DNA of 26,695 bases, taken from the NCBI GenBank assembly GCA_029264225.1, contig JARICB010000147.1, positions 1 through 26,695 of the forward strand, written 5' to 3'. The translations under genes and the position numbers were made by a program. The DNA comes from Nocardioides sp. GTDB lineage: Bacteria; Actinomycetota; Actinomycetes; Propionibacteriales; Nocardioidaceae. The notes under the pieces were generated by a model. It did not search any database. It worked only from the letters and a program-made list of their open reading frames with translations, and was not told the DNA's origin. Positions 1-8,030 of this stretch are shown here, piece after piece. Position 1 is the stretch's first letter. Each line of letters begins with the position of its first letter.

Positions 1-472
1 TGGTGAGTCCGTAGTGCACCATGTCGCCGGGGATGTTCACGCCTGACTCGCTGCCGATGAAGATGATCCGCCCCCACCCATTGGCGAGCATGGCGCCGAG
101 AACATGCCGCGACAGCCGGACCCCGCTCATGACGTTGACGTCGAAGTAGCGCTGCCACTCCTCCTCCGAGATCTCCTCGAACGCAGCGAGGTCGAAGAGA
201 CCGACGTTGTTCACCAGGATGTCGACGGCGCCCAGCGAGGCCAGCAGCCGCTGCACCTGCTCCGCGTCCTCGAAGTCGGCGACGATTCCCGACACGGCCG
301 CGCCGGGGACCTCGACGCGCAGTTGCTGTACCGCTTCCTGGAGTTTGCTGTCGCTGCGTCCGTTGATCACGACCGTCACACCCTCGACGAGCAGGGCCCG
401 CGCGATCGCGTATCCGATGCCTTGTGTCGAGCCACTGATGAAAGCCCGCTTGCCGTTCAGTTGCAGATCCAT
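1..472 (-). CDS. SDR-family NAD(P)-dependent oxidoreductase (C-terminus beyond window)
   Basis: This is a short-chain dehydrogenase/reductase with a Rossmann fold; 157 codons are present and the 3' end runs off the window. The translation starts MDLQLNGKRAFISGSTQGIG, giving the glycine-rich nucleotide-binding motif at about residues 13-20 (the usual TGxxxGIG appears as SGSTQGIG). It continues with the NNVG motif (usually NNAG), IGSES carrying the catalytic serine, and VHYGLT, where the tyrosine of the YxxxK pair is visible but its lysine lies past the edge. The ATG at 472 is chosen because it sits just before the fold begins. The gene is divergent from a MarR regulator with shared operator-like palindromes between them, so the regulator probably controls it. 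Substrate is not predictable. The family is certain. Confidence 0.9.
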   Translation of the reverse strand, partial: MDLQLNGKRAFISGSTQGIGYAIARALLVEGVTVVINGRSDSKLQEAVQQLRVEVPGAAVSGIVADFEDAEQVQRLLASLGAVDILVNNVGLFDLAAFEEISEEEWQRYFDVNVMSGVRLSRHVLGAMLANGWGRIIFIGSESGVNIPGDMVHYGLT

Positions 473-516
473 GACGCCTCGCCGTTTCGTTCCAGATGGT
501 GCCGCACGGAGCGGCC

Positions 517-568
517 TTGACTTTCCTAGTCAAGTGAAACGTACGGTCGATAACTTTCTCAGTCAAGT
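517..568. promoter_or_regulatory. Paired MarR-type operators in the divergent SDR/marR promoter region
   Basis: A perfect inverted repeat, TTGACT-ttcct-AGTCAA, lies at 517-533. A near copy (ACTTTctcAGTCAAGT) lies at 550-568, offset by 33 bp, or about three helical turns. On the minus strand, TTGACT at 561-566 followed by 17 nt and TACGTT makes a plausible promoter for the SDR gene. On the plus strand, TTGACT at 517-522 with a 19-nt spacer to TACGGT could serve marR. Repressor binding at these repeats would block both. The repeats are read directly; the binding protein is inferred from the adjacent MarR gene. Confidence 0.65.
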
Positions 569-590
569 CAAACGGAGGTAGGCTCCGACC

Positions 591-1064
591 ATGTCAGAAC
601 TCAGCGATGATGACCTGTTGACATGGTCGGCTCTGGCCACCGTCATGGAGTGGCTACCGACTGCCCTCGACGCCCAACTGCAACGAGACGCGGAGCTCAC
701 ACACTTCGAGTACGGCGCCCTCTTCGCACTCTCGGCCGCCGAGGATCGCACGCTGCGGATGAGCACGCTGGCGGGCTACTCCAACAGTTCGCTGTCGCGA
801 CTCTCCCGTGCGGTGGCACGATTCGAAACCAAGGGGTGGGTCCGACGCGCACCCGACCCCGCCGACGGCCGCTACACACTCGCAACGTTGACTACCTGCG
901 GTCAGCAGCAGGTCGACCGGGCCACCCCGGGCCATGTCGAACTCGTCAACCGACTGGTCTTCGACTCCCTTACCCAGACCCAGACGCGACAGTTGCGCGA
1001 GATCAGTCGGCGCATCATGACAGCGATACGTGACGCGGAAGGGTGGCAGCCCTCGTCGAGGTAG
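591..1064 (+). CDS. MarR-family transcriptional regulator
   Basis: This 157-aa protein has the length and all-helical/winged-helix composition of MarR repressors. The recognition region LRMSTLAGYSNSSLSRLSRA lies at about residues 55-74, and the wing KGWVRRAPDPADGRYTLATLT, with the family's D-x-R signature, at about 81-101. The helices on each side would form the dimer interface. The ATG at 591 follows ACGGAGGTAGG at a good ribosome-binding distance. It is divergent from the SDR gene, with a pair of palindromes in the shared upstream region, which is the usual MarR autoregulatory layout. Its ligand is unknown; a substrate or product of the SDR is a reasonable guess. The following 163 bp, up to the convergent gene ending at 1228, shows no convincing terminator. 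Confidence 0.93.
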   Translation: MSELSDDDLLTWSALATVMEWLPTALDAQLQRDAELTHFEYGALFALSAAEDRTLRMSTLAGYSNSSLSRLSRAVARFETKGWVRRAPDPADGRYTLATLTTCGQQQVDRATPGHVELVNRLVFDSLTQTQTRQLREISRRIMTAIRDAEGWQPSSR

Positions 1065-1227
1065 CCAGTCCCAGCGCGACCCTTGCCAGAGGGCGGGAGC
1101 ACGAGGCTGGCTGCCTCAAGAGCAGTCAGCAGCTCTCACTCATGACCCTCGTGCACGAAGCTGACGGCGTGGCTTCCAGCATGATCAGCCTCGGGCCACG
1201 TCCGGGCGCAGGTGGCAGCAGGGACGG

Positions 1228-1974
1228 TCAGCCCTGCCCGTCGAACCAGTCCCACCGCCCGGGCTCGATCGAACGGAAGCCGGTGTCGAGCAGCACCTCG
1301 TCAGCCGCACCGAGCGGCTCGCGATCGAGCTGGCCGAGCGGAGTGCCGCCACTCCCCCGACGGTAGGTCACCGACAGGTGCAGCCCTCGCTTCGGCAACG
1401 GTGCGGGGGCGCCCTCGAGGTCGACGCGCAGGCTGGTGAACGTCCAACTGCCGACGACGTCCGGAGACTCCGCGACCCGCCGCAGACGGTGCTGGTGCTC
1501 CCACTCGTACCAGCCGGCCGACCCGGCCGAATGTGGCTCGGCCAGCCGTACGAGCCGCAGACTGACCTCGGCTGCCGGGTAGTGCGGCAGTGCGGCGGCC
1601 GTGATCGGCTCGGATGCTGCGACGTACCCCCGAAGGGGCTCGAAGAACCCCACCAGGGGACGGTCGGTCCACTGCAGGTCGGGCCGACGCCCTTCCTCGA
1701 GCGTGGAGTTACCCAGACGCAACCACTCCTTGACCGATGACTCGATCGGTTCGCGGAACCAATACATGGCGAAGTAGTCCACTCCCGCGAGCTGCGAACT
1801 CTCAGGTGTCCGGTCGCCCGAGCGCAGGTCCGGCGGCCGGACCCAACGCTGCCCGTGCTGCACACCGTCGAGGGCTTGGTTCTGCGGGAGGTGGTCGAGC
1901 TGATGCCAGGCGTTGTACGCCGCATGCAGTCTCGGGTCCCGCATGCGCGGCAGCGCGACGAAGACGCGACTCAC
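1228..1974 (-). CDS. Uncharacterised protein with two EthD/dimeric alpha-beta barrel-like repeats
   Basis: This 248-aa protein closes the catabolic operon. Its ATG overlaps the stop of the racemase gene as ATGA, so the two are probably translationally coupled. Residues about 1-45 contain YNAWHQLDHLPQ followed by GVQHGQRWV. Residues about 150-185 contain WYEWEHQHRLRRV followed by PDVVGSWTF. Both follow the pattern of a beta strand, then W-x-x-x-H in a helix, then a G/D-V turn and a second strand, which is typical of the ferredoxin-like EthD/dabb fold. It therefore looks like an internal duplication of one barrel half. No catalytic residue set is recognisable. Operon position suggests a role with the CoA thioesters made by its neighbours. 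Protein existence is well supported; the fold is an inference from pattern. Confidence 0.8.
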   Translation of the reverse strand: MSRVFVALPRMRDPRLHAAYNAWHQLDHLPQNQALDGVQHGQRWVRPPDLRSGDRTPESSQLAGVDYFAMYWFREPIESSVKEWLRLGNSTLEEGRRPDLQWTDRPLVGFFEPLRGYVAASEPITAAALPHYPAAEVSLRLVRLAEPHSAGSAGWYEWEHQHRLRRVAESPDVVGSWTFTSLRVDLEGAPAPLPKRGLHLSVTYRRGSGGTPLGQLDREPLGAADEVLLDTGFRSIEPGRWDWFDGQG

Positions 1975-3083
1975 AGCGCACCCAGGATCTCGTCGGTGTG
2001 CTCGCCGTGCCGAGGCATCCGGCGCGCCACCCGGCCCGGCGTGCGCGAGAGCCGGGGTGTCGGGGCCGGTTGCAGCAGGCCCTCGACGGCGACGAAGGCG
2101 TCCCGCGCGAGGAACTGCCGGTGCTCGGGCACCTCAGCCATGGTCAGGACCGGCGCCACGCAGGCGTCGACGCCGGCGAACCGCTCACTCCAATGCGCCA
2201 GGTCGTGAGCCAGGAACCGCGCGGCGAAGATCCGGTGCAGCTCGGGCCAACAGTCGCGATCGGTGCGCGGAGGCAGCGTCTCGGGGTCCAATCCCAAGGT
2301 GCGCACCAGCGCATCGTAGAACTGCGGTTCGATCGCGCCTACCGACATGTGACGGCCGTCGCCTGTCGGGTAGACGGTGTAGTAAGGCGCGCCCGTGTCG
2401 AGCTCATTGGTGCCGCGGGGACCCGACCAGTCTCCACGGCGCATCAGTTCGCGCACCACCAGCGACAGCAGGGAGGTGCCCTCGGCCATCGAGGCGTCGA
2501 CGACCTGGCCCGCGCCCGAGCGTTCTCTCTCCATCAGGGCGCAGAGCACCCCGTAGACGAAGACCAGGCCCCCGCCCGCGAAGTCCGCGAGATACATCGG
2601 GGGCGGGACCGGCCCCGACGGCGCAGTGCCGATGGTGTCCAGCAGCCCCGTCATCGCCAGGATGTTGATGTCGTGGCACGCACCTGCCTTCTCCGGCCCG
2701 GTCTGTCCCCAGCCACTCATCCGCCCGACCACGAGCCGGGGGTGTTCGCGCACGAGCCGCTCCGGGTCGAGCCCGAGCCGCTCCATCACACCGGGGCGGA
2801 AGCCCTCCAGGACGACGTCCGCCGACTCGATCAGGCGCTCCGCGTGGTCGCGGTCGATCGGATCCTTGAGGTCAAGCAGCACCGCTCGACGACCCCGGTT
2901 GATCGGGTTGCGGGCCGCCCTGTGGCGGGCCTCCTCGCTGGCCAGCGGGGAGTCGATCCGGACGACGTCGGCGCCCATGTCCGCCAGCAGCATCGCCGCG
3001 AACGGCGCCGGCCCCATGCCGGCGAACTCGATCACCCGGATCCCCGCCAATGGGCCGGGGACACCCACACTCTCGGCGCTCAT
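1971..3083 (-). CDS. Alpha-methylacyl-CoA racemase (CaiB/BaiF family III CoA-transferase superfamily)
   Basis: This 370-aa protein belongs to the formyl-CoA transferase/AMACR superfamily, beginning with GPLAGIRVIEFAGMGPAPFA at residues 10-29 and GADVVRID at 38-44. Three residues match the catalytic set known from mycobacterial Mcr: His137 in GACHDIN, Asp167 in LADFAGGG and Glu252 in GAIEPQFY. Their spacing (30, then 85 residues) equals that of His126/Asp156/Glu241 in Mcr. That argues for 2-methylacyl-CoA racemase (C2 epimerase) activity rather than CoA transfer, where the Asp is the key nucleophile and the other two differ. The gene is coupled by ATGA overlaps to the ligase upstream and to the next gene downstream. 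Its substrate is probably the CoA ester made by that ligase. The exact substrate is unknown. Confidence 0.9.
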   Translation of the reverse strand: MSAESVGVPGPLAGIRVIEFAGMGPAPFAAMLLADMGADVVRIDSPLASEEARHRAARNPINRGRRAVLLDLKDPIDRDHAERLIESADVVLEGFRPGVMERLGLDPERLVREHPRLVVGRMSGWGQTGPEKAGACHDINILAMTGLLDTIGTAPSGPVPPPMYLADFAGGGLVFVYGVLCALMERERSGAGQVVDASMAEGTSLLSLVVRELMRRGDWSGPRGTNELDTGAPYYTVYPTGDGRHMSVGAIEPQFYDALVRTLGLDPETLPPRTDRDCWPELHRIFAARFLAHDLAHWSERFAGVDACVAPVLTMAEVPEHRQFLARDAFVAVEGLLQPAPTPRLSRTPGRVARRMPRHGEHTDEILGAL

Positions 3084-4672
3084 ACTCGCGACCTCCAGTC
3101 CGTTTCGATGGTGCGTGGGGTGATGCCCTCATCGCGCAGCTGGTGCTTGAGGACCCGCCCGACCGCGTTGCGCGGCAGGGCTGGGCGGAACTCGATATGG
3201 CTGGGCACGGCGAACCGTGGCACCCGGGGGTGCAGCCAGTCGAAGAGCTCCAACTCGGTCAGCGACGACCCAGCACGCAGGACGGCCGTGACCTTGACGT
3301 CGTCCTCGCTCAGCGGAGACGGAACGGCATGCACCGCTACCTCGACGAGGTCGGGATGTTGGAGGACCACACCCTCGATCTCGGTGCTGGAGATATTCTC
3401 CCCGCCCCGTCGCATGCTGTCCTTCTTGCGGTCGACGAAGTAGAGGTGGCCGTCCTCGAGCCGGCCGAGGTCGCCGGTGTGGAACCACAGTCCCCGATAG
3501 GTCTCGAGGGTGCGTTCGGGCTGGCGCCAATAGCCGTCGAACATGATCCCGGGCTGACGCGGCCGGCACACCACCTCGCCGCTCTCCCCCGCCGGGACGT
3601 GGTAGCCCTGTTCGTCGACGATGGCAACCTCGAAGTCGGGATTGGGCTGGCCGGCTGAGCCAGGTCGGAAGGCGCCTTCGACGCTGCTCGCGATCAGCGA
3701 GGCCTCGGTCATCCCGTAGGCGCTCGACCCGACCCGCTCCACGCCGAACCGTCGGGTCCAGCCGTCCGCCAGCTCGACCGTGACCGGCACACCACTGACG
3801 GCGCGCAGTTGCCCGAAGCCCTGGGTGGTCCACTCGGTGTCCTCGGCCTTCAACACCAGAGGCAGCATGGAACCCATCAGGGCCGCGACCTGGGCGCCCG
3901 AGGTGACGACGTCCTCCCAGAATCTGGACACCGAGAACCGTCGGGAGAGGCTGATCTCCGCGTCCAGGTGCAGGGAGCCGATGAGGTGCCCGATCGCCGC
4001 CAGGTGGAACATCGGCATGGCGGTCCACAACCCCTCGCCCGGCTGCCGCTCCAGGTTCTCTCGCATGTGTTTGGCGAGGTTCGCGAGGTAGGAGTGGCTG
4101 ACCACGCAGGCCTTGGACTGCCCTGTGGTCCCCGACGTGTAGACCAGGTGACTGGTCTCGAACCGGTCCTGTCGCACCGGAATCGGCCTCGGATCAAGAC
4201 CAGCGAACGACGACTCGAAGGGCCGCACGGCGCCGGCGCTCGGCAGCTCGGCTTCGCCGATGATGAGTACGTCGAGGGGATGCTCGAGACCACGAAGGCT
4301 CTCCTCGACGACGTCGGCGAACTCCTCCTCGATCACCACCAGCGAGAGGTCGCTGTCGCGAATCTGGTGGTCGAGCACTGCTCCCCGCACGCCGGTGTTG
4401 AACGGCACCAGCACCCGGCCGGTGAAGGTGCAGGCCCACCACAGCAGGAGCGCGGGGCGCCCGTTGCGGGCCATCAGGCCCACTCGCGCGTTCTTCGGCA
4501 CATGGGCGTCGAGCCAGGCGCCGAGTCGACTGGCGTCCTCGGCCAACTCGCGCACCGTGTGCGGCTGGCGATCGAAGCGGAAGGTAAGCCCGCCGCCGGC
4601 CTCGAGCTGACGCGTAAGGCTCTCCAGGAACGTGGCTGCGGGGGTCGGACTGGACGTCTGCGACAGGGTCAC
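3080..4672 (-). CDS. ANL-superfamily acyl-CoA ligase (AMP-forming)
   Basis: This 530-aa enzyme should activate a carboxylic acid to its CoA thioester through an acyl-adenylate. The core ATP-binding motif is HLVYTSGTTGQSK at residues 175-187; YGMTEA is at 319-324; HTGD at 398-401; RKKDSMRRGGENIS at 415-428; and the C-terminal catalytic lysine lies in VGRVLKHQLR (Lys509). The set is complete, and the RRGGENIS form is seen in CaiC-like and related short or medium-chain ligases. I chose the GTG at 4672, which overlaps the stop of the binding-protein gene as GTGA, over a longer reading frame starting at 4720 inside that gene. The downstream overlap with the racemase start is ATGA. Substrate cannot be deduced; the acid taken up by the neighbouring importer is the natural candidate. 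Confidence 0.92.
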   Translation of the reverse strand: MTLSQTSSPTPAATFLESLTRQLEAGGGLTFRFDRQPHTVRELAEDASRLGAWLDAHVPKNARVGLMARNGRPALLLWWACTFTGRVLVPFNTGVRGAVLDHQIRDSDLSLVVIEEEFADVVEESLRGLEHPLDVLIIGEAELPSAGAVRPFESSFAGLDPRPIPVRQDRFETSHLVYTSGTTGQSKACVVSHSYLANLAKHMRENLERQPGEGLWTAMPMFHLAAIGHLIGSLHLDAEISLSRRFSVSRFWEDVVTSGAQVAALMGSMLPLVLKAEDTEWTTQGFGQLRAVSGVPVTVELADGWTRRFGVERVGSSAYGMTEASLIASSVEGAFRPGSAGQPNPDFEVAIVDEQGYHVPAGESGEVVCRPRQPGIMFDGYWRQPERTLETYRGLWFHTGDLGRLEDGHLYFVDRKKDSMRRGGENISSTEIEGVVLQHPDLVEVAVHAVPSPLSEDDVKVTAVLRAGSSLTELELFDWLHPRVPRFAVPSHIEFRPALPRNAVGRVLKHQLRDEGITPRTIETDWRSRV

Positions 4673-6216
4673 TTGAGCTCGATCCCGCGGAACTCGGTGT
4701 ACTGGCCACCGTTGTGCCACTCCAGGCCCTCGACGCCCTCGCCGGTCAGCACCGCCCAGTCGTGGTAGAAGAGGTTGATGAAGAGCGCGTTGTCCGCGAC
4801 GTACTGCGTCAGCTCGTCGAAGGCGGCCTCGCGCGCGTCACCCTCCAGCGGCTCGTTGACCTTCGCAACCAGCTTGTCGAGCTCAGGCGTCGACGTGCCG
4901 CCGGGGTTCTGGTAACCCTTCTCGGAGAAGAGTTGGGTCGCGGCCACCTCCGAGGACAGGGTCCCGTAGGGCAGGATGCCGCAGTCGGCCGACTTCTCGG
5001 TCAGGATCGCGGTGCTGGGGACGTCGACGAGCTCGATCTGCATGTCGATGCCGACCTCCTTGAAGTTGTCCTGCACCAGTTCTGCGAACTGACTCACGAA
5101 ACCTCCGGCGCCGGCCACGACACAGGTGAACGAAAGCTCGTCAGCAAGGCCCGCCTCGGCAAGAAGTTCCTTGGCCTTGGTCGGGTTGTAGTCGTAGACG
5201 ACCGGACCGATGCCCTCGTTGAACTCGTCCGACTCCTGTCGGAAGGGCTGCTGGTTGTGCTCCGCCTGCCCCTCCAGCAGGGTCTTGATCAGGCCATCGC
5301 GGTTGATCGCATGGCTCATCGCCTTGCGGACGACCACGTTGTCGAACGGGGCACGGGAGCGGTTGAGCAGCAGGTGGAAGTAGCCGGGGGCGACCTGCGG
5401 CTCGAAGTCGATGCCGAGGCGCTCGGCCTTGGCCAAGGCGGCCGTGTGAGCGAACGTGGCGTCGAGTTGGCCCGTCTGGAGGGCGTCAACACGCCGCTCC
5501 TGGTCGGGTTGGAAGAGCACCTGGATCTTCTTCGGGCCGATGGCGTCCTGATCCCAGTAGCCGTCGTAGGCCTCGAAGGTCGCTTGGCTGTCGGCGGTGT
5601 AGGAAGCGAGTTCGTACATGCCGGCACCGACGGGGTGCTTGTTCAGATCGGTGTCGAAGGCCGCCGGCGAGATCATGATGCCGGGCTGCTCGCTCATCAG
5701 GGTCGGGAGTGCGGCCATCGGCTCCGAGAGGTGGAAGACAACCGAGAGCGGCCCGGTCACCTCGACCTCCTTGATGGAGGCCAGGGTCGCCGCGTGCGGA
5801 CCGGCGCCGTCGTCGATCGACTGCGCACGCTCGATGTTGGCCTTCACGGCCTCGGCATCCAGTGCCGTGTCGTCGTGGAACGTCACCAGGTCGCGGATCT
5901 CCATGGCGAAGGTCAGGTCGTCGGTGAACTCCCACTTCGTCGCCAGGCCGGGCACCAGCGACCCGTCGGGGCTCTGGTGCACGAGGCGGTCATAGACAGG
6001 GAAGAGCACGAGGTTGGAGTCGACGCGACCGTCGCGGTGCGGATCGAAGGACGGGATGACGCCACCCCAGTTGCCGAAGACGAAGGTGTCGTCGGCACTG
6101 CTCTTGCCGCCACCCTTGTCGGAGGTCGCGCAGCCGGCGAAGGCGAGCGATCCGGCGATCGCGAAGGCGGCGAGGGTGGCGGTGGTGCTGCGGCGGATGC
6201 CTTGAAACCTCTTCAT
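4669..6216 (-). CDS. ABC transporter substrate-binding lipoprotein, family 5 (peptide/nickel type)
   Basis: This 515-aa extracellular solute-binding protein begins with a charged MKRFQGIRR, a hydrophobic segment at about residues 13-28 and the lipobox LAFAGC. Cys29 would be lipidated and hold the protein on the outer face of the membrane. The mature part reads like SBP_bac_5: PSFDPHRDG, the YDRLVHQSPDGSLVPGLATKW region and RKAMSHAINR at about 300. A GAGAG Shine-Dalgarno lies just before the ATG. It is the only binding protein in the cluster and belongs with the dppBCDF-like genes upstream, from which it is separated by a nitroreductase and a 153-bp leader. It overlaps the ligase start by four bases. 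The ligand is unknown; family 5 proteins bind peptides, but also opines, sugars and small organic compounds. Confidence 0.94.
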   Translation of the reverse strand: MKRFQGIRRSTTATLAAFAIAGSLAFAGCATSDKGGGKSSADDTFVFGNWGGVIPSFDPHRDGRVDSNLVLFPVYDRLVHQSPDGSLVPGLATKWEFTDDLTFAMEIRDLVTFHDDTALDAEAVKANIERAQSIDDGAGPHAATLASIKEVEVTGPLSVVFHLSEPMAALPTLMSEQPGIMISPAAFDTDLNKHPVGAGMYELASYTADSQATFEAYDGYWDQDAIGPKKIQVLFQPDQERRVDALQTGQLDATFAHTAALAKAERLGIDFEPQVAPGYFHLLLNRSRAPFDNVVVRKAMSHAINRDGLIKTLLEGQAEHNQQPFRQESDEFNEGIGPVVYDYNPTKAKELLAEAGLADELSFTCVVAGAGGFVSQFAELVQDNFKEVGIDMQIELVDVPSTAILTEKSADCGILPYGTLSSEVAATQLFSEKGYQNPGGTSTPELDKLVAKVNEPLEGDAREAAFDELTQYVADNALFINLFYHDWAVLTGEGVEGLEWHNGGQYTEFRGIELK

Positions 6217-6251
6217 GATGTCTCTCTTTCGAGGTCGTCGGTGAGCCGGTT

Positions 6252-6283
6252 CCGGGCAGGCTCTCGCCCGGCCACGACCGGGC
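6252..6283 (-). promoter_or_regulatory. Mutually exclusive hairpins in the leader of the binding-protein gene
   Basis: In the 153-bp gap upstream of the binding-protein gene, GCCCGG at 6266-6271 can pair either with CCGGGC at 6252-6257 or with CCGGGC at 6278-6283. The loops are 8 and 6 nt. Three segments in which the middle one has two partners form the layout of an attenuator or an RNA-stabilising intercistronic hairpin. The structure sits 36-67 nt upstream of the start codon. Only the complementarity is seen; the regulatory role is inferred. Confidence 0.35.
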
Positions 6284-6369
6284 CGACTGGTGGATGCGTT
6301 GGGTGTGATGGATGGGACGTACGGAACTGGGACTGGCTTGCTCGGCCACGCGGGTGGGCGGCCTGGGGG

Positions 6370-7059
6370 TCAGGCGCTGTGCACCCGAAGCACCTCGTCT
6401 GGGTCGGCACGATCGGTGCGGAACTGGTTGGCAGGGTGCGCCGGGTCGGGGTACCCCAGGGCGATACACCCGACGACCCGCTGCCTCGGCGCGATGTCGA
6501 GGACCTCTCGAAGCAGATCGGAGTGACGGGCTGGCGCCGCCTGAGCGATGGCGGCGACACCGAGCGCCTCCGCCGTCCACAGCACGGTTGCCAGGTAGGC
6601 GCCCACGTCCACGAGGGCGTAGGCACCGAGATCCTCGGCCACCGAGATCACCGCAACGTGGGGTGCTCCGAAGAACTCGAAGATGCGCCGCATCTGCTCG
6701 ACCCGACCGGCCATGTCCTCTCGCGGGACACCGGTGGCCCGGTATAGCAGGGCGCCGGCCGCCTGTCGTCGCTCCTGATGGACGTCGAGATAGTCCATCG
6801 GGGGTTCGATGTCCCACACCGGGGAGCGGGAGCCGTAGGCCGCGTCGAGCGACTTCGCCAGCCGCAGGCGCGCCTGGCCCGAGGCCAGTGCCACGGACCA
6901 GGGCTGGGCGTTGCACCACGACGCACTCCGCTGGGCGAGCGTGAACACCTCGAGGAGCACCTCATCGGGCAGTTCGTCATGGGTGAAACCACGACAGCTC
7001 TTTCGCCCGCCGACGATGCGGCGCCAGCCGTCGGCGACCTCGGGCATCACATGCGTCAT
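6370..7059 (-). CDS. Nitroreductase-family flavoprotein
   Basis: This 229-aa protein belongs to the FMN-dependent nitroreductase superfamily. RKSCRGF at residues 19-25 corresponds to the phosphate-binding RRSxRxF motif. SASWCNAQPW at about 45-54 matches the PSxxNxQPW element, and the C-terminal half ends with a VVGCIALGYPDPAHPANQFR segment typical of the fold. The ATG at 7059 overlaps the stop of the upstream ATPase gene as ATGA; a longer frame reaching 7179 would intrude into that gene. It lies between transporter genes and the binding protein, so it probably acts on the imported compound, for example reducing a nitro group, quinone or enone or performing a flavin dehydrogenation. The precise reaction cannot be read from sequence. 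Confidence 0.9.
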   Translation of the reverse strand: MTHVMPEVADGWRRIVGGRKSCRGFTHDELPDEVLLEVFTLAQRSASWCNAQPWSVALASGQARLRLAKSLDAAYGSRSPVWDIEPPMDYLDVHQERRQAAGALLYRATGVPREDMAGRVEQMRRIFEFFGAPHVAVISVAEDLGAYALVDVGAYLATVLWTAEALGVAAIAQAAPARHSDLLREVLDIAPRQRVVGCIALGYPDPAHPANQFRTDRADPDEVLRVHSA

Positions 7060-8030
7060 CGGTCGCTCCCGTCGGGAGCCGTGCCGCGACCGTCGTGATG
7101 GCACGACGAGGTGTGCGCGTCTCCGTGGAGCACTGGCTCGGGCAGCACCTGGATGCACACCTCGGTCGCCAGCGCGCACCGCTGCGCGAAGGCGCAGCCG
7201 GTGGGCAGGAACGTCGGGTCGGGTGGGTCTCCCGGCAAGGGGCGCCAGTCCGTACGCCGTGCCTGACGCACGTCGGGGCGAGCGTCGAGCAACGCCCGCG
7301 TGTAGGGGTGCCGCGGGTCGGCGAAGACCTCTGCCGTGGGTCCCGATTCGACGATCCGCCCCAGGTACATGATCGCGACTCGGTGTGCGATCTGTTCGAC
7401 CACACCGAGATCATGGGTGATGAACAGGTAGGCAAGGCCCAGTTGCTCCTGCAGGGACTGGAACAGGTTGAGCACCTGGTTGCGGATCGAGACGTCGAGC
7501 GCGCTGACCGCTTCGTCCGCGACGACGAGTGCAGGGTTGGTCGCGATCGCGCGGGCGATCGCGATCCGCTGCCGCTGACCGCCGCTGAACTCCCCGGGGA
7601 AGCGATGTACATGGGCTCTGGCGACACCACAGAGCTCGAGAACCTCCATGGCCCGCTCCCGGCGACCTGCGGCATTCAGGCCGCCGTGCACCTTCAGCGG
7701 TTCCTCGACGATCCGCTGCACGGTCATCGACGGGTCGAGTGAGCCGTAGGGATCTTGAAACACCATCTGGGCGTGCCGACGCATCTGCCGTAGTTCTCGC
7801 GGACGCATCGTGCCGAGCGTCTGGCCGAGCAGCTCGACCTCACCGCCGGCGGGGCGGATCAGGTGCAGCACCGCCCTGGCCGTCGTCGACTTGCCCGAGC
7901 CGGATTCGCCGACCAAGGCCAGTGTCTCGCCTCGGGCGAGGGTGAGGTCGACCCCGTTGACGGCGCGGACGGGCGTCTTCCGCCCGAACGTGACATGGAG
8001 GTCGCGCACCGCAATGACCTGATCAGCCAT
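7056..8030 (-). CDS. dppF: Oligopeptide-type ABC transporter ATP-binding protein (DppF/OppF-like)
   Basis: This 324-aa ATPase should power import through the adjacent permeases from the cytoplasmic face. Walker A is GESGSGKST at residues 41-49; the Q-loop is VFQDP at 90-94; the signature FSGGQRQR is at 148-155; Walker B VVADE at 169-173; and the switch histidine His206 is in ITHD. The C-terminal oligopeptide/dipeptide region contains HPYTRALL at 241-248 and four cysteines (279, 285, 292, 310) in the spacing seen in family members reported to carry an iron-sulfur cluster. The start at 8030 (MADQVIAV) gives an 8-base overlap with the upstream ATPase gene and is preferred to the longer frame from 8072. 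The symbol is by similarity only; the substrate need not be a peptide. Confidence 0.93.
   Translation of the reverse strand: MADQVIAVRDLHVTFGRKTPVRAVNGVDLTLARGETLALVGESGSGKSTTARAVLHLIRPAGGEVELLGQTLGTMRPRELRQMRRHAQMVFQDPYGSLDPSMTVQRIVEEPLKVHGGLNAAGRRERAMEVLELCGVARAHVHRFPGEFSGGQRQRIAIARAIATNPALVVADEAVSALDVSIRNQVLNLFQSLQEQLGLAYLFITHDLGVVEQIAHRVAIMYLGRIVESGPTAEVFADPRHPYTRALLDARPDVRQARRTDWRPLPGDPPDPTFLPTGCAFAQRCALATEVCIQVLPEPVLHGDAHTSSCHHDGRGTAPDGSDR

Noticed and set aside
1065..1227. Possible terminator between marR and the convergent operon end
   Set aside because: I found no stable inverted repeat followed by a T-run on either strand.
1737..3443. A 568-codon open frame on the plus strand
   Set aside because: It runs antisense through the racemase and ligase genes, has arginine- and proline-rich composition and no domain; open antisense frames are common in high-GC DNA.
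4714..6747. A 677-codon open frame on the plus strand
   Set aside because: It is antisense to the solute-binding lipoprotein and nitroreductase genes, which have clear motifs; it shows only the biased composition of a shadow frame.
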